In this document: positions 58,184 to 64,000 of the stretch, piece by piece | Position numbering within the stretch: position 1 is the stretch's first letter | How the letters are laid out: every line of letters starts with the position of its first letter | Assembly (NCBI RefSeq): GCF_022201045.2 | Contig: NC_068558.1 | Location: forward strand, 42,117,501 to 42,181,500 | Direction: 5' to 3' | DNA: 64,000 nucleotides | DNA from: Citrus sinensis | Lineage: Eukaryota > Streptophyta > Magnoliopsida > Sapindales > Rutaceae | The notes under the pieces: generated by a model | Seen by the model: only the letters and a program-made list of their open reading frames with translations | Told to the model about the DNA's origin: nothing | Databases searched by the model: none | Translations under genes and position numbers: made by a program

Positions 58184-61100
58184 CTATACCTCACTGGATT
58201 GGCATGGTCCCCAGATCCGGATTGTGTGATCATCACTAGCTGATGCCAACATCTTAGGCCTTTTAGGATTCCAGCTCACACAGTTTACAGTCATTGAATG
58301 GCCAGATAAAATTTCAATTGGTTTAGAGTTTCGCCGATTCCAAATGTAGATCTGATAAGATAAGTCACAGAGATACAAATTAGAAAGTTCTATTTGCTTC
58401 ACCAAATAAGGGACAGTGAATGAATGGATCCTACGTTTGTGGATGCAGTCTTGAGATAGAAACAGCAGAACCAACAACATCTTGTCCGAAGGCCAGAACA
58501 GTGAACAACATAATGGAGAAGATAAGCACTATAACATAGTTATTATGTCGGTTATAGGGCGAGCTGGCGACGCTATTATTGCCACAACTGTGTAGTGTCT
58601 GATGATATAGGGAAGAAATGAAAACTTTTTTTTAATTCAAAGGATAACACAACTTGCTTGCTTTGAAGGAGGGGAGAAAAAAACTCTTTCACTCCAAACC
58701 AAATGTCAAGTTAGACTGACATTTCAAATTTGCTGTCTGAAAATATAGGCAAGTATGGAGCAACATCAAGGATTCAAGATGAATGGAAAGTTCAGGAAAT
58801 CAACAAAAAAACACATGCGCATGCATCTGCATCCTTTATATGCAAGAAAAAGCGAATACCTGAGAATTCTCACTGCCACTGGCAATAAATGTACCATCCA
58901 AGCCACCAAAGCAGGACCGTATCACATATTTGTTTTGGCTGTGGCCCGTATACTTAAATGGTTTTTCCCATTTTCCAGCAACATCCCACATGTGGATCTC
59001 TTGGCTGTTTAAGTTGACAATGAAGTTCTTACAATCTACCGAAACCGACAGGGATGTGATTGGGTGCTCCTCAGAGATGACCCTCTCAGCATATGTCCCC
59101 AAATTTAGTATCCGAATATCTTTATCTGATAAAACGCTGATAAGATTTTCCCCATCTGGTGTCACAGCAAGATCCAAAACCTTGGGAATCCTCGTCCCCC
59201 TCCATGCTTTTATCTCGTTCCCATCACAGTCGCACATGAAGATGCCCTTCTCAGTGTCAGAACTGCCACAGACAAGTCGCTTTGAGTCCGGAAACCAAGC
59301 ACATGAGCTGACAATGAAGCCATGATCCCCAAATGTATGCTTGCAGATACCTGTTTCCACATCCCACAGCTTGAGAACTTCTGCATTTCCACATGTGAGC
59401 AACTTTGTGTCATCAGGGCTCCATGCCACAAAGGAAACTGGGTTCTGGTGGCTTCGGAGAGTGTGTTTCAATGTCAGTTTACTGTCTTCCAGCACCTAGG
59501 AGGAGGAGTACAAAAGAATGAATCACTTTTACAAGTTTACGTAGTAATCTATAATCTGGATATCAAATCAATTACATGCATCTATAAGCTTAAGCAATTA
59601 TCATACATGCGTGTGTGTGCTTGGAGCAAGTGTGTGTATTTCATGTTTTACGAATCGTATATAACAACATCACTGAACAACAACAACCTTCCACATGGTT
59701 CTTAAAAGTTCATTTCCAATTGACGCTATAGTTGGCAACCAATTTTAGTTTTGTTCACTAAATGTTGCAAAAGAAAAAATTGTTTGGAATCCAGAGTAAT
59801 ACTCAGAAAGTACAATATTTCAAAAACATTTATACTCTCTGTGTGTTACATCGATTTCAAATTAGCAACTTTACCATCAAAAGGGGTAAAGAAGCTTGAT
59901 GTAATACTTCTAATAGGCAATGGCTAGGATCACGTCTGAAGCATACCTTCCATATGATGGCTGAGCAGTCACTTGATGAAGATGCTAAGTACTCTCCATT
60001 GTTAGAAAATTGTACAAACCAAACTTCATTTTTATGCTCAGTCAGTATCTGCAACAATAAGAAATCAATGGAGTTGCATATATATAAAATATATAAAAAA
60101 GCAAGACACAGTGAGCAACAAATACAAGATATCCACATACATAAAATATCATAAAACAGCAAGCCACTGTGAGCAAGAAATACAAGATATCCATTTGGCA
60201 TAAATCACAGTATATGTATTGTTTCCTAGGGTTACGCTTAGATAATATTTTTCTTCTACTGAAAATAAGCATAACTATCTAGATGCATGACCATGAACAA
60301 GTTTAGGAATTTGCAATCAACAGCAATGCGTATGGTATATACAGGATTCAAGTCCTGCCATGCATTTTTTGATAGGACAAGTACTGCCATACTGGATTGA
60401 GAGTTTCGAGAATAGTCTTGAAAGATACCAGCTTAAGGCAATTTAGAATGATACAATACGGTCTCTAATAAACATTTAACATTTAACATAGGGTGAAAAA
60501 GCCTTTGTAACTTTGCAATATTGACTTGCTCAACTATCCAACCTAATTTTGCAAAAGTGAAACAACGAAAATATATTGCTTTCAGTTCATTCCTCCACTC
60601 TAGCTAAGCTATGTATAAATTTACATGGTTTAGAAAGGAAAACCAGAATGATTATTTGGGAGAGGCATTATCTTAAGGTTGCTACATTACCAATAAAAGA
60701 TCATAGGGTCTTCTGATAAATTCTATATATAAGCATATGTAGAAATGCATACGCAAGAGGCATCTCCACATGCCATAAGAAGAAGATGGATAGCTGTTAG
60801 CAACAAGTATAAGCTCGTAGCCTAATATTTCATTAATATAATAGAGCTTGTGTCATAAATTTCCAATCAAGACGTTTTTGTTACAATAAGAAGCATTGCT
60901 ATTCTAACCAAATAAAAAGATCTTCAGGGAAATTCACAATTTAATCACCAAATAATGATTCTAAGAGGAAATCAATACTATTATTCTCCACCCCACGTGT
61001 AATTTTGGTAAATAGGACTTGGGAAATTGACTTCCTGTGTCACTCTATTAAAGGACTCATTTTGAAGGGAATTGTAGCTTATAAAATTTCTAACTATGAA

Positions 61101-62348
61101 AAATGTTAGAAACATTTTAGAGATTGTGTCATAAACTTCCAATCAAGACCTTTTTGTCACAATAAGAGGCATGGATATTCAATCAAATAAACAGATCTTC
61201 AGGTAAATTTACATTCTAATCACCAAGTAATGATTATAAGAGGAAATGAATCAATATTATTATTCTCAGCTCCACGAGTAATTTCAATAAATAGGACTTT
61301 GGGAAATTGATTTCCTGTGTCACTCTATTAAATGACTCATCTCGAAGGGAAATATAGCTTATAAAATTTCTAACTATGAAAAAAGACAAATTGTATTCTA
61401 TAATCTAAAATTTGGCAAAATCCACGGCCCTTACAATTTTGTAGTTTTAACTTTGAGTATTTTAGCAGTTACAGGATCCAACTCTCTCGCTAGATTTATT
61501 AACGCAGCAACGGTATCGATTTCAACTGCAATAAGATGCATACCTGAACAGTCTCTGTGGGGATTTGATTGGCAAAATCCACGGCCCTTACAATTTTGTA
61601 GTTTTAACTTTGAGTATTTTAGCAGTTACAGGATCCAACTCTCTTGCTAGATTTATTAACGCAGCAACGGTATCGATTTCAACTGCAATAAGATGCATAC
61701 CTGAACAGTCTCTGTGGGGATTTGATCTCTACCACAGCAATGATCCTCATAAAGTGAAATGGCAACTGATGAATTGTGATATTGACATGAATCAATCTGA
61801 GATGTAACAGCAGTTTCAACAAGATGTTCCAATCTTCTCTCCGGCACCACTTCAGGTGGAGGAAGCAGTCTTTCCAGCTCCACTAACAACCTTTTTCGCA
61901 GCTCAAGAACTACACCCTCGTCTATCTTCCCCAAGTTCATCCCCTCCACGCAGAGCATGCTAGAAGCAAGGTTATGAATCTTGTCCTTGCTCATTTGCAA
62001 GGACGAAACCCGTTTCCTCAACACATTCAAAGCCAAAGAGTCATCCCCGCGATTCAAGTACTCCAAAAAACACTGCTTGAACACCAGAAACAACACCGAG
62101 GCTCTCCTCTCATCGTTCAAATCCGTAATTGCAATAAGGGTATCAATACAACCATCCCAATCACCATTAAGTATTTGCACTTCCAGCCGTTCAAACCCTT
62201 TAGACTTGTATGATACACCGGACTCAGACTCCAGACAAGAAGCAGACTTTTGATACCCTAACGAATACAAGCATTGAACTATAACTCTCACAAATTCGTA
62301 CTTCTTTATTAGACCTCTTGGGCCTATCATTGTAGATGAATTCTCCAT
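58184..62348 (-). CDS. WDR26/GID7-type LisH-CTLH-WD40 protein
   Basis: Four coding exons, 62348-61701, 60048-59947, 59495-58860 and 58351-58184, give 517 residues. The start chosen is [12 protein letters not shown]; an upstream in-frame ATG at 62525 would add a hydrophobic, leader-derived stretch not expected in the family. Exon 1 holds a LisH motif (about residues 13-45) and CTLH (about 52-112, [14 protein letters not shown] onward). Exons 2-4 give seven WD40 blades (for example [58 protein letters not shown]). WDR26/Gid7 proteins are subunits of the GID/CTLH ubiquitin ligase; in Arabidopsis WDR26 also interacts with TOPLESS. The exon 1 donor and the last 26 coding bases are duplicated 157 bp downstream. 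The leader probably has its own intron (GTATGTAAG donor near 62550). Confidence 0.94.
60850..61400. repeat. Tandem duplication, about 285 bp, in intron 1 of the WDR26-like gene
   Basis: GTGTCATAAATTTCCAATCAAGAC at 60850 recurs as GTGTCATAAACTTCCAATCAAGAC at 61136. Both copies end TATAAAATTTCTAACTATGAAAAA (near 61090 and 61370). Divergence about 10 percent. Non-coding. Confidence 0.85.
61414..61727. repeat. Recent 157-bp tandem duplication spanning the exon 1 donor of the WDR26-like gene
   Basis: Copies at 61414-61570 and 61571-61727 are identical at all but about one base (CTCTCGCTAG versus CTCTTGCTAG). Each contains the end of exon 1 (ACAGAGACTGTTCAG on the coding strand) followed by the GTATGCATC donor. 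Confidence 0.95.
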
Positions 62349-62796
62349 CAAAGTGAAATTTCGAGAAATTCTACTACAACCTTTTGATGAACCCAAAACT
62401 CCAAAATTTCTCAATAAATTCCAAAAATAACAAATACCCAAAAGCCAGATAGGGAAATAAAAATCTATAAGTTCAAAGTTTACTATATATATACATATAT
62501 GTATATCTAGAAGAGAATAATACAAAAGAGTACAACTACACTTACATACCCAACTGAGCAGCTAGCAACGAGAAGACAAATTTGGGCAACTGGGGATTTA
62601 ACGAATGAATGATGTCGAAATGATTGTTTCGTGGGAGAAACGTTTCTGTTGTCGACACCTCGATGGATCCGTAAAATAGCCAGCCGGCTCTTTGCCAGTC
62701 AATCGGACGCTGTCGTTTTAATGCTGGATAAGCCCATGTTGTCGCTCCTCATCTACTGTTGCTGACAGTGCCAACCCAGCCGTGTAATTTAGAGAA
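62349..62796 (-). promoter_or_regulatory. Leader and promoter of the WDR26-like gene
   Basis: Sequence upstream of the WDR26-like start. A GTATGTAAG donor-like site near 62550 suggests a leader intron. The first transcribed bases are probably around 62600-62700, where the DNA is less AT-rich. No other gene. Confidence 0.45.
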
Positions 62797-63431
62797 GGGA
62801 AAAGGACATTCAACCCTTCAACATTTAGTAAAATGGACAAAAAATCCCTCAACGTTTTAAAAATGACTTATAATATTTTTTCGTTAACAAACATCATTTA
62901 TTTTAATAGTAAATTTATTTTTAATTTTTAATTACTATTATACCTTTATAATAAAAAAATTAATATATTAATTTGAGATAATCATAATTAATAATTTTTT
63001 AAAAGCTTAAAATTGAGATACAATTATTTTTTTGCCAAAATTATTTACTATAAATTATACCTTTCTAACAATAATAATATAGTTTTGATTCCTCAAAGAA
63101 AAAGGGTTTAATCAAATTTCGTTTTATTAGTAATAATCACATATGAAAGGTTTGATCATTAGAAAGGTATAATTTATAGCAAATAATTTGGGTAAAAATG
63201 TAATTGTATCTCAATTTTTAGTCTTAAAAAAATATTAATTGTGACATATCTCAAATCAATATATTAATTTATATTTATTATAAGGGTATAATAGTAATTA
63301 AAAATTAAAAAAAATTACTGTTAAAACAAACGGTGTTTATTAACGAAAAGGGGGTTATAAGTCATTTTTGAAACGTTAAGGAATTTTTTGTTCCTTTTCC
63401 TAAACGTTGGGGGGTTGAATGTCCTTTTCCC
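62797..63431. mobile_element. MULE-type MITE with long terminal inverted repeats and 9-bp target duplication
   Basis: The 635-bp element starts GGGAAAAGGACATTCAACCC and ends with its complement GGGTTGAATGTCCTTTTCCC. Direct repeats TTTAGAGAA at 62788-62796 and 63432-63440 flank it exactly. Inverted similarity extends through most of the length, for example AATGACTTATAA (62870) against TTATAAGTCATT (63355) and AGGTATAATTTATAG (63164) against its complement near 63050. No coding frame. A 9-bp duplication is the Mutator hallmark. Confidence 0.9.
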
Positions 63432-63440
63432 TTTAGAGAA

Positions 63441-64000
63441 CTATCCCATTAGAATTTTTTTTTTTTTTTTACCCCCACAAAACTCTAGATATTATCAGAT
63501 TTTTTAGTGTGTTTTATAAATTACTTGGTGGACTATCTATCCATTTAAACCCAGTTTAGGTTTTGCTTCGGTTTGTACATGATATGATTAATAGAGTATT
63601 TAATGATTTTAGATACAGACTCGCATATTAAAATTTCTATTTCTAAACTGATATAGTTAATAAACAAGTGATGTTAATTTAACATAATTAATAATCGTGT
63701 CATTTTAGGAAAATATGAAAACACACTGCATCATTTTAATACGATTTAATTATTAAATGTGATCAATAATTGTTGTAAAATTTCAATTGTTAAAACTTGA
63801 TAGTATTTATTGTGATTTCTAAGCTCGTAATTATTACAACACTTTTATAATATAATTTACTTGTACGGATAATTTTATAACATAAAAATTAATCAAAAAA
63901 TTCGTACAAAAAGTTATTTGTCGGGTTCAAATGTTCAATTGACCTCGCCCTATTTAACATTGCCTATGATTTGTGCAGTTACAAAATTGGACTTGACTAA
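63441..64000. other. AT-rich intergenic end of the window
   Basis: A T run lies near 63459. No coding frame, element terminus or RNA gene recognised. Confidence 0.5.

Noticed and set aside
61656-62525. Longer N-terminus for the WDR26-like protein starting at 62525
   Set aside because: The extra residues are hydrophobic and unlike any WDR26. The LisH motif follows MENSSTM directly, and a donor-like site near 62550 points to a leader.

Overview
The window is nuclear DNA from a flowering plant. It shows spliced genes with GT-AG introns, AT-rich intergenic DNA full of transposon remnants, and nine protein genes whose closest relatives are plant families. Protein similarity suggests a woody rosid; Citrus or another Sapindales genus is my best guess, as an inference only. 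I reconstructed splicing by hand. All seven spliced models keep reading frame from start to stop, which is the main support for them.

Layout. At 3.2-6.2 kb (+) lies an intronless MCTP protein (four C2 domains plus membrane anchor). At 8.4-8.7 kb is a solo LTR with a 5-bp target duplication. From about 10.1 to 20.8 kb there is no coding gene. That stretch is a diverged array of duplicated non-coding segments interrupted by two mobile elements: a 3.4-kb near-palindromic element whose two arms carry mirrored, broken FAR1-type transposase fragments, and a young 2.0-kb non-autonomous LTR retroelement. At 21.7-24.6 kb (+) is a TTC4-type Hsp co-chaperone with an apparent AT-AC U12 intron. An intronless AMT1 ammonium transporter (25.4-26.9 kb, +) faces class III alcohol dehydrogenase/GSNOR (27.7-30.1 kb, -).

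From 30 to 38 kb the DNA is gene-free and includes a satellite-like array with a dimeric (about 905-bp) higher-order period and a short GC-rich palindromic 70-bp array. A Ulp1/C48-like gene (38.0-39.9 kb, -) lacks a recognisable catalytic His segment. Next to it is a dead fragment of a GH35 beta-galactosidase. A small cupin gene (43.3-43.7 kb, +) is followed by a tRNA-derived SINE.

The right third holds three minus-strand genes: an AMBRA1-like WD40 protein (46.8-53.4 kb, 14 coding exons), the small subunit of serine palmitoyltransferase (54.9-56.0 kb, with a textbook U12 GT-AG intron), and a WDR26/GID7-type LisH-CTLH-WD40 protein (58.2-62.3 kb) whose first donor splice site has been tandemly duplicated. 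A MULE-type MITE with a 9-bp target duplication lies at 62.8-63.4 kb.

The genes do not form a pathway. Their common thread is gene order: MCTP, TTC4, AMBRA1-like WD40 and GSNOR correspond, from memory, to two Arabidopsis neighbourhoods (At1g04130-At1g04150 and At5g43930-At5g43940), so the window may preserve an ancestral block. I found no clearly new protein system. The least explained structures are the palindromic FAR1 element, the non-coding array at 10-21 kb and the higher-order satellite at 33-36 kb.
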